Of a stretch of DNA of 64,000 bases, positions 47,900 through 61,462 are shown one piece after another. The notes under the pieces were generated by a model. That model was not told where the DNA came from, made no database searches, and saw nothing but the letters and a program-made list of their open reading frames with translations. The stretch covers positions 22,425,883 through 22,489,882 of the forward strand of contig CM035230.1 of assembly GCA_020226215.1 (NCBI GenBank), in the 5' to 3' direction. Made by a program: the position numbers and the translations under genes. Source of the stretch: Sindora glabra (Eukaryota > Streptophyta > Magnoliopsida > Fabales > Fabaceae). Position 1 is the first letter of the stretch. Every line of letters starts with the position of its first letter.

Positions 47900-50800
47900 G
47901 TTTATTTTTGTGAAAAATATGTTTTATAAGAATATAGTTATAAAATATTAGGATAATGAAAAATAGTTTAAATATTTAATTTTAAAATATAAGGAATTTG
48001 CAAAAGACAACTTTCTCTTTAAAAAGAAGTTTTTTTTCTACTGTGTGCCTTTAGGTATTATATTTTTTAATTATAAATTACAAAAATACATGATACTTCT
48101 TCGTTTATTTACAAAAAAATAAGATTTTCTTATGAAAAATATTTTTCGATAAATAAACAGAGCCTAAATCTGAAAAAAAGAAATCTATGGCTCACTAATT
48201 TCTAAGTCTAACAAGTTAAGTGATATTACAAAGTAATGTTATAGGAAACTCGACTAACTTGAATATTTCATCATTGATTTATCTTTTTTTTTAAATTTTA
48301 AAATAAATAAATTAAAATTGAAAACACAAATTTTAATAAATCAACGATGAAAAATACCCTATCTGTTAAAAAGTTTAACTCCCGTATTACCCATGTTATA
48401 TATCCACATTTGTCAATCATATTTTATCGTAAATGTAAGAGAATTTCATTACGGGACCTCTTGCATATCCAAAAGTGCACAAGATGACAGAGCTGAGACA
48501 GAGAGGCATTGTGTACGCATTTAATAATGTGATGATATTCGATATTAGGTATAGCAATATACATTATTTAATTACATCTATTAAAAATAATTAATTATAA
48601 TTATTTTTAGTCCTTTATGTATGTCTTGAAATCGAATTCAAATTTTTATATACTTGCCAATTGCTTTGTCGCTTTTAGGTAAAGAGGCGTGCAAGAACCC
48701 ACGTCAAAAAATAGACCATACGAGACCCCACGTCCAAATTTGCAGAAGCCTGCATTATTTGTGGGTAACATTTTTATCACAAGCTTGATCCCACATTGTG
48801 CTGTTGCTTTTATATTGGTTTAAGAAAAAGTAAAAAGACTATGAACATCACATTTCTACTTTACTGACTTTAATTTAAGCCTTTTTTTTTTTTATCTTGA
48901 TTTGCAGAATAATGCTTGTGTTTTTGCCTATATTAATTGATCGTCATAATTAATTTGTATATCGTTTACGATGAATTTTTTTTACCACTCTTCAGCTGCA
49001 TATCATATATTAGAAGTGATCATTGATTGGTTAATAATGATTAAAATTCTTTTCTTAACTAATTATTTCTAATTATTATGTGCTTTTTTTCAATTAAAAT
49101 TAATTAATTACATAATCTTAATTACATTTAATTGATGAATTCGATTTTGGTTGACTAAATTCAGTTTCGGTCAATTTAAAATCTAATCTTTTTAAATGTC
49201 CAAACAAATAGATTTAATGATTGAAATGAGCCTATAAATATATGTTAGCACTATAATTCCATTAATATAATTATAATAAGATGCAATCAAGTATTAAATT
49301 ATAAAAATAATTAATGAAACTTTAAATTTGAACTTTTAACTAAAAAAATTAATATATATTTTAATTAGTATCAATTTATTGTGGTTAAGAATGTTATATC
49401 AGCAATTAAACCATCACTTGAAATTTATAAATTTTTTTCTTCATTTTTAACTCAGACGAAGATAACTTAATGTGAAAATTTTCAAATTAAAAAAAATCAC
49501 ATAAAAAAATCTGTTAATATAATATCTAAGACTAATGCAAGCTTGTCTCCCTCTTTCACGGTTTTCGCAAGCTATTGATTTATTTATTTATTTTTTGTCT
49601 CCTCAACAACCCAAGTCCAATTCCTTCGTGCGTGTGTTAAATGACTAATATACCACTCCTGTTAGCTATCACTAAAAATTAAAAAATAATTAAAAAAAAC
49701 AACTTAAGACTATTGAGCACCACCAAATCTGGCTTGTATGAGAGGTTAAACTCTAATAGAAATCTATTCCTTCCAGTTTATAACAATTAAAATTTGAATA
49801 AAAAGCAGCCATAAGATATGATAAATGCAAGAAAATGTTACTATAGAAATCCAAAATTGTAAAAAATTATAAATGCGGTTTAATTCGCAATTATAATATT
49901 GTACGTAATATTATGGTCGTAAACTATTTTTTAAATCTTAGATACTTACGATGAATCAAACAACAAAATATAAAAAATGAAGAGTGTTAAGAAAAAATAT
50001 ATTTTCTCTAAATTGATGGAAATTCTATGGTAATCATCTATAATTATTTCTATAAAATAACTATGGTGGATATAGATCACTTTCTGTCATTTTTGGATAA
50101 ATTAATAGACGATAATGATATCTTATGGCTTGGACTTCTGTCAGCTGCCCATGTGATTCTTTGGTTAATATGAATTCCCTTCAATTACTGAAAAATATCT
50201 ATTCTTCATGTTTAATGCAGAACATGACATGCTCAGACAAGCCAGTATAAAAATTAAAGAATTTCATTCAGATAATGGATAATAACTAATTAAAGTTTAT
50301 TATATTTTTTATAAATATTTAGTTGCATTTTTAAATTTTTTTATTAATTCATTATATATAATAATTATGATTAAATTAAAGTTATCTAAAAGAAATTTAA
50401 TTTTAATCAAAATTATAAGAAGTAAACTATTAAAATTTCCAGACATATTAACTTTACTTTTCTTTTAACTTTGATCTTTATCATCCTTATTCTAACGATA
50501 TAAAAATAAAAACTCCTTTTTCTCAATCTCTTTGTCTAAGTCACAGTTTGATATTCCAAAGTAAGTTTTGTATATCTTTCAAACAAAAATGGATTATGTC
50601 GAAACAATCATTAAAAGATTTTACTAAATATAAAATTAATTATATACAACTAATTGTTATTCAGTCATTGCACGAAAGAAGCACAAGCTAAAGGTCACAA
50701 AATTTCCTTCATAGAATGGATTGCAGTTTTAAGAGCTACTTTAGAACTTGATTCTGTTTTATTAGGATACCTTAATTATATGCTGTACTATATTTTTACT

Positions 50801-51740
50801 TTATAGTTTTAGACTCTCGTTTGCGGTTATTTTACTCGTAGTAGGAGTACCAATGTAACATTTTAGCCTCCATTTATTTTAATAAAAAAATAGAAATATC
50901 ATTTTTAAATATTAAGATAACAAAAAATATTTTATATATTTACTCAATATCAAAGATGAAGAATGTGATAAAAAATAATATTTTTATTTAAAAAAAGTTG
51001 ATTTTCTCAAGTGTTTTCCACTTAATTAATTAAAAAAAATTAGATCACCGATCCACATTTTTGTTTTTATAACTTGCAAGTATTGCAGGAGTTAATAAGT
51101 AAGGAATTATCCAATAGTGAAATTTTCGAACGTATCATTTCCTTTTCACCAAAAAAGGAAAAAGAAAATTTTGAACGTTTAAGAAATATCTTGAATTATA
51201 ATTGGAGTTATTGTATTTAAAAATAAATAAATATATTTAAAAATAAACCAAATTTACTTATTTAAATTTTTTATAAATAAATATATTTAATTATATTTTT
51301 TTAATCATCTATAATTGTTTCACGTATAATTATTTATTTATTTAATGCTAATATATTAAAATTAAAAATTAAAAATTAAAAATTTTAAATTGAATCGACT
51401 TTTATTTTTTTGCTTCGATTCATCTATAATTATTTCACTTTCACATATAACAACAATTGCAATTACATTTTATACTATGATCAACTTTAACAACAATTTT
51501 TTTATAGTGGTTTAATTATTAAATATATACATATAAGCTATTGAAATTAAATTCAAGATACAAAGAGAAAAAGACAAAACCTTCAAACAATGAGGTAAAA
51601 GAAAGTTAGCAATGACCATAGTTATGCCAAAATTTTTGTTGTCTTCATTTTTATATGTACTAATATTAAATTAGCCTTTAAAAATTTAAAATTTATATAC
51701 GTTTTACAGAACTCTCATGTAAACAACTCTGACTTCATTA
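47900..51740. other. AT-rich intergenic DNA without recognisable gene
   Basis: No open frame with recognisable product, no RNA gene and no LTR pair seen. Slightly more complex sequence at 48410-48830 and 49540-49650 shows no motif I can name. Confidence 0.5.

Positions 51741-51746
<6 letters not shown>

Positions 51747-51814
<68 letters not shown>
51747..51814. repeat. (TA)n microsatellite
   Basis: 68 bp of uninterrupted AT. Confidence 0.97.
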
Positions 51815-51816
<2 letters not shown>

Positions 51817-52748
51817 TTTGAACCAACGACTCACACGATAACTTCAAGAACAATTTAATAATTATTGATTTGCAATAATAGTATAAAAATTTTATTTTTT
51901 GAGAAATAAAAAAAGTAAATTATTTAATCAGTCATTATTTAATAAATTAAAGGAATAGAACTTCCCAAAATTTCTATTTTTCATAGAGTATGAGAAGTCC
52001 CTTACCTAGATTCTTTTAATTAAATTCTATTTTTTATATTTTTATAAATATGAAAATAAAATTATTCCCACTAAATTTAATTAATAATAATTAAATTTAT
52101 TAATTTATATTAAAATAATATAGAAGATGTAGTAATTATTTTATTAATATTAATAGAGAAGTTCAAAATAAAATAAAATAAAATAAAAATAATTATTTTT
52201 TTAGAAGTGTTACTTATTCAATATTAATTAAATAATTTCAAGAATTTTTGAAAATTTTATTTAAAAAGTTACTTTTAGAAAAGTTTAATTTTTAATAGAA
52301 ATTTACTTTTTATATAAATTAAACGTTTTTTAAAATTATCTTGCAACCTTTTTTTTTTTAGTGTTCTATATTATTTACAATTATATAACAACCGCAGCAG
52401 AACTATCATGACCGCAATTTGGAAGAACGGTATGTTTATAAATGTTCTAGCAGCCGGCCGATGTGGGCTTTCTACATAATATTCCTAACAGACAATACAA
52501 TATTCCCTCTTTCTTCTCCAAGTTCAGGACATTCTTGGAACAGAAGCCTTGGATTCTACTTTATTACTATCTTAGCACTTCTGCGATGCTGAAATTTCTC
52601 CGGGTCAACATACACAGATGTCTTCCATGATTTTAAAATGTCACATTTAATTAAATTTTTTTTATTTTTAGGCCTCACTTTTTAACTTCGGAGCCTCTTT
52701 GCCCAGACAAAGAACTTCAGACTGAGATGGGAGTAACATAATAAAAGT

Positions 52749-52791
<43 letters not shown>

Positions 52792-54780
52792 TTTTTCTAT
52801 AAAACTCTATAATTGTTTAATAAAAAATTGTAGATTATATAGATATTATGGGTAATAAATACAAAATTACAACGTCACTGTTTAAAGTTGGGCGTCGGAT
52901 CTGCTGGTGTATAGTATTGTTCTTAGAGACCAACAACGAATCTCCGTTCCATTTTAGAAAGTACGTGGAACTAGTAATTAGTACGAAAGGTTTTATACAT
53001 CTTTACTTTGAGAGTGTATTATACGGTCTTCTTCTAATAAATAGTAGAATTTATAGAAGAAAAATATTATAAGTTTTGAAAGTTAATTTTGAATATCTTA
53101 TATTTATTAAATTAAATTTTATAAATTTATTTCATCATCTTATATTTAATGATAATTAATTTTTATTTAAAATCTAATTTTAAATTCTATTTTCAGCACA
53201 TATAATATTACTTTTACAAAATTACAAGTTTCATAACTTACGAGAGAAAAATAAATAATGAATGTAAAGAAATAAAAATAGCATTACTTTTTTTATAATT
53301 CCAAAAGGAATAAGAAACTAATGGAGAAAAAATATTCTTCTACACTATTGTTCCGATCACTTTCCGCTGCACACTGTTTGATTTGCAAATAGAGTCAAGA
53401 ATTCTGGACCTAACTTTACGTAAGAAAGTGAATTAGGAGGTTGGTGTTTCTAGGAAGGATTTCTGGTAATTGAAATCAGACGGAGAGTTGAGTACCGGAG
53501 TTGACTTGTTAACAATAAATTAGAATGCAATGCAAAGACAGAAACAACGTCACGACTAATGAATTTAAAAGTTCATCTTGGTAAGATAGTAATGAAGTAC
53601 ACCCCATGTTTTGAAAGAGACAAATCCAAGAAGATTGTAGTATATCGATACAATTGGGCTCCATTTGGGCCATTTTAATTTACTTCGTAAGTACTCAGAT
53701 TTCAAAACACCTGGCCTCGAATGTTAACAACAAACAGATTAAGTTAATTATTCCTTAATTTAATTATACTTATAAATTTTTTATTTTTAAAAAATACATA
53801 ATAATTTATTTTTTTTATAAGAAGGAGTGATGAATTTATATTTAAAATAGACGGAAAAAATGTAAATGATATAAAAAATATATCAATATATATTTTAAAA
53901 TAAGAAAGTATAAATTTCATAGACTAGATAAACCTCAAAAGAAACAAGTATGATTTTGCCTACTAATGTATATGCAACAAAATTTTATTCCTTTTTTGTG
54001 TTATTTTTTCCAATTACAATTTTGTTGATTGGTGTGACTTATATGTTTATAAGCTAATTATTAATATATTTAAATAGGGCTAGTTTTATTATCACAGAGT
54101 GAGATAACTGTAATGAAAGTTAAATTTATGTTATTTTCATCCCTTAAAATATTAATCTTGAACTTCAATAAACCACTTGCATTGATGAATAACTTTTTCC
54201 ATAATTTCAATAATATAATTGTCTTTGATCTAATAATTGAATTAGAACCCGTCAACATACTCATCTTATATATAAATATTTAAAAAAAATTAAAAGATGA
54301 CATACATTTAATCAAAATGTTAAAACTTTTTGATATTTTATAAGTGTATTTTACATTAATTTTAAAATTTATTGATAAGATAGTAAATAACTTCATATTG
54401 ATATAAAATTTTGTGAAGATAGTTTATGATAAGTATTTTAAATTCAACAATTAATTCTATAAAAAAAGCTTATTTCACAGAAAGTCATAAAACAGGGAAA
54501 GTATAAAAATTTTTTACACTTGCGTCAATTGATCTCCTCTCAATTAAGATCTTTATTGTATGTGAAGGCCATCTCTCAGGGTTAATGCAGTTTGAAAAAA
54601 TTAAAAAACAAATTATATTTGTACATGTCTTTTATTCATCTCTTTCTTTTCTAATGTGAATAATTACTGCTTCTTCCTTAAAAATTTTGTATTTGTATTT
54701 ATTATAATATTATTGATGGTCCATACCACAGCTTGTGTCTCAATTAATATACCGGAAGGAAAAGAAAATGGGTAGAAGCA
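51815..54780. other. Intergenic DNA downstream of ACO
   Basis: Mostly AT-rich. More complex segments lie at 52380-52620 and 53330-53720 without recognisable product. The open frame 52848-53072 (74 codons) has ordinary composition but no family or neighbour support, so it is not called a gene. Confidence 0.5.
52752..52788. repeat. (TA)n microsatellite
   Basis: 37 bp of uninterrupted AT. Confidence 0.97.
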
Positions 54781-54787
54781 TTAAATA

Positions 54788-54793
54788 TTTATT
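54788..54793 (-). terminator. Candidate poly(A) signal of ACO
   Basis: AATAAA on the minus strand, about 170 nt downstream of the ACO stop. A second AATAAA lies at 54698-54703. In DNA this AT-rich such hexamers are common, so the true cleavage site is uncertain. Confidence 0.3.
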
Positions 54794-54941
54794 ATAATGA
54801 AATACTGTTTGTTATTACAAAACAACATTTTTGGGTACTTTGCACAAGATAGAGACCCACACCAAGTCCTGAGAAGGTAAAAATATTATCTATTTTAGAC
54901 ACTATGCATGTATGCATTAAAACATTCTACCTTCCTCTGGA

Positions 54942-55034
54942 CTTCAAATCTTGGTTCTTTATCCTAAGCAGTTGCAATTGGACCTAGATTCACATTTGAT
55001 GCTTTCAGAGCTTCAAATCTTGGTTCTTTATCCT
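54942..55034 (-). repeat. 69-bp-period tandem duplication across the ACO stop codon
   Basis: A 24-bp sequence inside the last exon (55011-55034) recurs identically at 54942-54965, starting in the final two bases of the stop codon. The period is 69 bp, exactly 23 codons. Reading past the TAG in frame gives DKEPRFE again, the same residues as 297-303 of the protein. The second copy decays after about 24 bp. It looks like an old in-frame tandem duplication of the last 22 codons plus stop, of which only the start remains recognisable. Confidence 0.85.
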
Positions 55035-56471
55035 GGAACTTCAATCCAGCATAAAGCTTCATGTAATCTTCAAAGACAAATTTTGGGTACATTTGGTTTT
55101 TCTCCTCTGCTTCTCTCTCAACCAACTCTGGTGCTGGAAAGATCACGGCCTCGCTGCCTGGGTTGTAGAATGAAGCAATGGACATTCTGGTGCCATCAGT
55201 CTGTGCGATCACGCGGTGCTCCACGCTCTTGTACTTCCCATTTGTGATTACCTGTTTTTGATAGGGTGGTTTGATGAGAACCAGAATTGTGCAGATGAAG
55301 TGTTTGATGAATTGTCTATTAGGCAGAGTCAGTGTTTTACCTCAAGCTGGTCACCAAGGTTGACGACAATGGAGTGGCGCATAGGGGGAACATCCACCCA
55401 CTGCCCATCTTTGAGCAGCTGAAGACCACTCACCTTGTCATCTTGGAAGAGGAGGATAATCCCGCCGGCATCCGTGTGGGCTCGAAGACCCTTCACCAGG
55501 TTTGGCTTTGGGCATGGAGGATAGTTAGCAACCTTGGTGCCAAAAGTTGGAGAACCCTGTGATCCATAGAAGGCCTTCTTGAGGTATCCCTTCTCTAACC
55601 CAAGATTCTCACATAACAAGTTTAGTAGTTCCTCCGCAAGCTTCTCTAGTCTCTCTGCAAATTCCCTCATCACAGTCCTGCACCATTAATTACCTCAAGA
55701 TATTAAAATTACAGTATCGAAGAAGATAAATACTTAACTGCAGCTTTTAGAGTGAAAATTTTTTCTGATCTATCTTTTACATATTTTTTTTGGTCATTTC
55801 AAAGATAATATATGGAGAAATTTTTCATAAAACTTGACTTCTGTTCTTTTTATATGGGAACTCGGTTTATTTCATTTTTGTGGAGTCAGAAACTTGGAAT
55901 ATGAATGTTGCCTACTACTTAAGCCAAACTATTTCTTTGAAATAAATAAAAATTGTAAGCGTGTTGGATTTCCCTTTTTTTTTTTCCTCTTTTACCTGTA
56001 CTCATCACTGAGATCAGGGATCTGAGAAATGTTTGACTCAGGGAGATGACGCAAGTAGAAGGTGCTCTCCCAATCCATGTCTTTGACCTCAGTTTGGACA
56101 GCCTCTAGGCCTTTGCTTGCCACTAACTCCTTGAATCTTTGTTCCATGCTTTTCCCGTAGTGCTCTTTTGTCAACCTCTCCACAGTGTCCATTAAATCAT
56201 GGGGTATGCCATGATTCACCAGCTACAGTTTTTCAAAACCAAATATGAGAAAATTCACTTAACAAGAAAAGAAAATCACAGTAACCGGAACAAACAGATA
56301 TTTGGAAAGCAATGTAGAAATTGATTTGAGTGAAGAAAAGATTTTGAGCTTCTTAAGGTATGTTACCTCAAAGAATCCCCAGTTCTCACAGGCATCTTTG
56401 ATTTTCTCCATGGTGGCTTTTCTCTCCTCACCATTGAGTTTGTCCAAGCTGATGACTGGGAAGTTCTCCAT
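54964..56471 (-). CDS. ACO: 1-aminocyclopropane-1-carboxylate oxidase, four exons, 318 aa
   Basis: Exons on the minus strand are 56471-56367, 56222-55996, 55677-55341 and 55251-54964. They total 957 nt in one frame, and all three introns (144, 318 and 89 nt) are GT-AG. The protein belongs to the 2-oxoglutarate/Fe(II)-dependent dioxygenase superfamily. The family oxidises ACC to ethylene, CO2 and cyanide, using ascorbate, O2, Fe(II) and bicarbonate. Visible features are the N-terminus MENFPVISLDKLNGEER, NHGIPHDLMD at 38-47, MDWESTF at 84-90, the Fe ligands in RAHTDAGG (H178, D180) and VEHRVIAQ (H235), the RMS motif (R245, S247) and the C-terminal LKFQDKEPRFE (293-303). Numbering runs one ahead of the usual H177/D179/H234, apparently because of an extra residue near GSQGSPTFGT (149-158). 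Length and intron positions are typical for ACO. The start codon has G at -3 and +4. It reads like a type I ACO, but paralogue identity (ACO1, ACO2...) cannot be decided here. A short tandem duplication follows the stop codon. Confidence 0.97.
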
Positions 56472-56564
56472 TTCTCAAAACTCAAAATTCTCTCGTTCTA
56501 CTTCTCTCTCGTTTTGTAGCGTAAGCTGTAAACTTCTCTATGCAGACTAGAGGTTGGTCGGGTG

Positions 56565-56574
56565 CTATTTATAG
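56565..56574 (-). promoter_or_regulatory. TATA box of the ACO gene
   Basis: On the minus strand this reads CTATAAATAG, a good plant TATA box, about 95 bp upstream of the ACO start codon. Transcription would then begin near 56535-56545, giving a 5' leader of roughly 65-75 nt. The leader is short and CT-rich on the coding complement. The start site itself is inferred. Confidence 0.75.
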
Positions 56575-56902
56575 GCATTTTGCATTAGGAGCCAAAATCT
56601 AAAATCACTTTGAAAATTAGATTAATCCATTTACTAGTCATATTGCCGCTTATAATTTATCAAAAATTGTAGTCCAGGTTGCTTATTTGAATTGTCTTGG
56701 CCTTTTGATGGCTTCGACCCACCATATGGCTTACCTCTCTTCTTGAAACTTTGACCAAAATTCAGACAAATTATTTCTCACACTTACGGACGTGAAATTT
56801 AAATTGAAGCTAGTTTGGCCATCTGCATTTAATAAGTAGAGTTAATTCAATTCAGACGTCATATATATATATATATTTATTATGAAAAAATGTGTAAAAA
56901 AT

Positions 56903-56910
56903 CCACGTGG
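56903..56910. promoter_or_regulatory. Perfect G-box (CCACGTGG) upstream of ACO
   Basis: An eight-base palindrome CCACGTGG lies about 430 bp upstream of the ACO start codon. G-boxes are bound by plant bZIP and bHLH factors and often occur in stress- or hormone-responsive promoters. A W-box core (TTGACC on the plus strand, 56751-56756) lies between it and the TATA box. Function is inferred from motif and position only. Confidence 0.45.
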
Positions 56911-57673
56911 GGAAGGAGCAGTTTCTACCCCGTAGAGGGGGTCACCACTGTGAATGCTTTCACTTTTAATTGCTTTGTCTACTCTGAAATGTAATAGCTA
57001 GGAAGGCTCTCAGCAAGTGCACTTGCGTTTCCCCTCCATAAATATTAATTACAAGTTTAGACGGATGACGTGATACAATGTCCTGTGCAGAAAGTGCCAA
57101 TTTTGTTTCCTAGCAAGGAAATTTCAGAGTTCCGAAAATATGTGGGGGAAATGGAATGCTTGCTTTTAATAGTATATACAAATCAAGTTTGATAAGGGTT
57201 TCAGATATATTAGGCACTTCTATCACGTTCAGAGATTACAAAGAAATTACTCGTAGAGAAGTAAAAATTGCAAAGAAAATGTGAAAATTGGTGATTTTGT
57301 TGGAATACCATCCAATTTGATAACCACAATTCAGCAAAATTGCCCTTCGCATATATCCCATGGCACAATTTTGATAGGATTTTTATAGGCCTTTCCTAAA
57401 AGCTTCCGTGTCATGCTTTTTTTTCCTTTTTTTGTCATTTTTGTCATATCTAATCTTCTTAGTGTAAAATTTTTTTCGTTAACTTCGTATTCTGTTCTTT
57501 TTTTTGTTTTTAAATTCAAATCAAAGGAATGAGAAGCTGTTCTGCTAATCATACTAGAGCGTAAAATAACATATTAGGATCACTAGCAGAGACCTGTTGC
57601 ACTGTAATCTTGGCTGACTTTGTATTTTGTTCTCTTTACGTTAGGATAAAAATGGCTGAGATGATAGATTTTA

Positions 57674-57908
57674 GAGTAAACTATAAAATAAATCCTTAAA
57701 ACATGAAGAGTTACATCAACTTTTTTCTGAAGATTTGTTCTACTTGGAATAGGTACATAAATCTTTAGTTTATTATATATTAAATAATTCTTTAAAAAAT
57801 AAATGTTGCATCCAATCAAATTTCTTCTGAAATTATAATTAATTGATATAAAATAAAGAAAATCTAATATATCTTTTATTTTTCAGGGACCAATTTTTCA
57901 GTTTACTC
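57674..57908. mobile_element. MITE, 235 bp
   Basis: Termini GAGTAAACTATAAAATAAATCC and, reverse-complemented, GAGTAAACTGAAAAATTGGTCC. The inverted similarity weakens toward the centre. The position is 1.1-1.4 kb upstream of the ACO start. Confidence 0.65.
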
Positions 57909-60900
57909 TAGTTTTAAAACTCCATTTTCCTATAATGTTGGTGATTAGCAACAAGAGGAAGGAGAGTGTCAATATTCCAAAATTTTATTTAAAAAAAAGT
58001 TGGTTGACTTTTAGGGCAAAATGCACCTAAATGTAGCCTAATTACATCAGAATAAAGTAATCAGATCTCAGAGATTTTCTTTTGACATTGTTTGGAGAAT
58101 GATTATGAATAATTTTAATGACTCATTGGTTAATCTTAACTTTATAATTTATATGATAAACAAAATAATTTTAAGTAAAATAATTTTTTGAAAAATGTGA
58201 AAACAGTATTATATTTTTATCGTCCTGGGTAAAGTAGCAAAATGCTAAGATGTCTCAAGTAAATTCAACTTGACATTGATACCAACGCTAATGCAGTCCA
58301 AAATAATGACAACCACTATATATTTGACTACCTTTTTTTTTTTAATTTATTAGATGGAAATAATGGAAAGTGTTCCACTATTAAATAAAGACAATTAAAA
58401 ATCCGGCATCATTTTTTTTTTTGGCTGAAAAATATTATAAACAATGAAAATGAGATTTAAACTTTTTATATCCATTTAATTAAAATTTATACATTTAATA
58501 TATTATTTTATAGTTTATGACAATCCTTGATTTCAATTTAGAACTTACTTTCGAACTCCACTTTTAATATTCATTTAATTGAGTTTTCTAAGTTTATTCT
58601 ACTATTTTGTATTTAATAATAATTATTAATTTCTATTTAAAATTTAATTTTGAATTTTATTTTTTATACATATAGTATTATTATTTTTTTCTGCAGTATC
58701 TTTCAACATAAACCAGGAAATTTTGCAAGATGCAATGTACTGAAAACTCAATCATAATATCACACTAATTTGTTAAGCCAATGAAAATTAAAAGTAAAAA
58801 TAAAAAGAGGAAACACTAAATAAAAAGAAAGCCATTTATTTGGCTACTTATTTTTTTTTTGTCAATTTAATTCACTGAAAGGAAGAATATAAAAACTCAA
58901 AAGATTAGTTTATTCAGTCAAACACAAGGGGATATGATCAAATGGTTTGGTCCCATATTGTGGGGAGCTCGAAAGGAGCTGTTGGTATGCATGGACTTCC
59001 CCACCCTTAAATAATTCATTAATTTTTTTTAATCTGGATAGGGACAATAATTAAATCAGAAAAGGATCCTGAATATATATGGCATATGAAATTAAAATTT
59101 GTTTTTTTTTTTTTTTGGGGGGGGGGGGGGGAGGGGGACTTCATCCAAGAGTGTCCAAATCTTTTAGCTATTCTCCATTTTATTCTTTAATTTTTTTTTC
59201 TACGTTAACAGCGAGAAGGATCAAATGCGACATTTCCAATATATTATTCAAAATTTTCATCACTAAATTATACTTATGCTTAGTTTAGATATTTTTGTCT
59301 AAAATTTTATTTCATTTTAATTAAAATAATTTAAATTCATTTATAAATAAATTTTTCTGTTTGAAATATATTAGTGTATGAAATTCAATTAAATGATATA
59401 TTTCACTGTTATCATGATAAATAAAACATAGAGACGAAGATAAAGTACCTGTATAATTTGCATTTTATGCTAAATTTAAATTAGTTTTGGTAAAAATTTT
59501 AATAAATTGAATAAATTTGATAATAATATTAATATAAATTAAAATTTGTAAATGTTATAAATATAATGAATTTTTTTAACTTGAATCAAAACATATTTTG
59601 AAAAAGAAGTTGGTTTGAAAATGAAATGGAATGCTTTTAGCCATTCTTTTTCTCCAAATTCCTGTTACATTTGTGGCTTGTCAGAATATCGTTCTGGCCC
59701 ACTTTTTCATTTTAACAAGCTGCCATGTCGGTAGTATTACTTCTTTACATTTTTTTTTTTAATAATACAAATGGCACTCTTTCTTTTTCACTTTCCTCTC
59801 ATTCTATTTTTTATATTACAAAAATAAATAAATTAAATTTTAATTTTAAAGCCATAAAGATAAAATTTCTTTTTATGGATGGAAAAGTGAGAGGAGAGTT
59901 CAGGAAAGAGAGTAAAATATTGTTATTTTTTAATAATAAATATAATTAAATTATTATATACATGCAAAAGTTTGCGACCGAATGCAAAATATGAAGAAAA
60001 ATAAAAATCTTTATATTGCATTATATATTATTTAAATCAAATATTATCGACATTTGTTTACATTTTTTTTAACTGTGAGTTAAATTGTTCTTATTAAATT
60101 TCGTCCCCTCAACTTTTTAAATTATATACTTCTATACTTCTATTTTATGAAATACTTTCATTTCATACTTATGAAATATTGCGGGATTAATTTTGAAAGC
60201 TAAATTATGACCTATTCTTTAATATCATCTCGAGATAAAAATCATTTACTTACTTTTTATGTATATTTGTGCCTTTTATTTGAACAGTAAATACAATATT
60301 TTTTATATATAATTATATTATAATATTTATGTTTAAAAGTGTGAAGAAATAGACTATAAATCATCAGATATAATATTAAAATAAGGATTACAGTTATAAA
60401 AATTAATATCATTATATTTTATGATGATGAGAGTAATTCGTATATAACTTAAAAAAAAGTGTATTGAATATAATTAAATTAAAATTAAAAAGAGGTCACT
60501 GTAATTTTTTTTAATTATATTTGATGGTTGTAAAGTGGGAGTCTAAGTTTCTACTAAGGAAAAAGTGGGAGTTATAGAATGAAAGAATTTAGTTTGATAG
60601 TTATGATAAAATATGAATATTTATTTTCTGGTGATCATTTCATTAAATAATAGAATTTTCATTTCAAATGAAAGTGATAAATAAAATTTTTTACACTTCT
60701 ATCTTTCAAATTTTACATATATTTCAATGTTATTCTTTATTAATAAATAATCAAATGATATCAATTTTGATTTTTTCTTTTCAAATATATTGTTGATTAT
60801 ATTTGTAGTAATACAATTTGAAATAAAATATTATTGTATTATTTATAAAAATTATTTATAGTAAAAATTTGATAAAATAATTTTTTAATAGTTTTATTAT

Positions 60901-61462
60901 AAAATTTTTGGTTAATTATAATTAAATTTAAAATATATGATATAATAATTTTTTATTATTAATCATATCATATATTTTCTATTTAATATATATTACTATT
61001 TTGCTATTTAAAATATTATTATTAATTTTTATTTTATTTTTATAGTATTTATCATATTAAATATAATCATAAAAATATTTATTTTGTTTTTAATTATATC
61101 AAATATAATTATAAAATAATTCATTTTCCTCTTTTTTTCTTAAAATAAGAAAACCCCCGGCCCCCGTCCCTCCTTCTATCTGACTGACAAAGTGACAAAC
61201 TAAGGAATGGACCAGCACTCGCACGGCCTCTTTTAAACAGTGGGGCCCACGATGTTAGGTTTGATTGCCAGAGAGTTGGAGGCTGTATGGTTCACTGTGT
61301 TCTACGCATGCATTCACTTTCACACATCTCTTTCATTTTTCGCATGATGCATCCACGGATAGCAGTCAATTCCGAAATTAAAGCTCCGTTTGTTTAAATT
61401 GACAAATATTTTTTTAAAATATAATTATAAAATATTAAAATAAAAATATTTTATTTATTTAA
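57909..61462. other. AT-rich intergenic DNA upstream of ACO
   Basis: No gene recognised. It holds a T15-G15 homopolymer junction at 59102-59131. A more complex, GC-containing block at 61150-61370 has no recognisable frame. Confidence 0.5.
59102..59137. repeat. Homopolymer junction T15-G15
   Basis: Fifteen T then fifteen G, followed by A and five G. Runs like this are error-prone in sequencing, so exact lengths are unsafe. Confidence 0.9.

Noticed and set aside
52848..53072. 74-codon frame of ordinary composition downstream of a (TA)n tract
   Set aside because: No domain, no family, no splice context and no supporting promoter.
54951..55562. Plus-strand open frames opposite ACO exons 3 and 4
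   Set aside because: They are antisense shadows of well-supported ACO exons and have no recognisable product.
59079..59288. Open frame containing a Phe run and a Gly run
   Set aside because: It is produced by the T15-G15 homopolymer junction.
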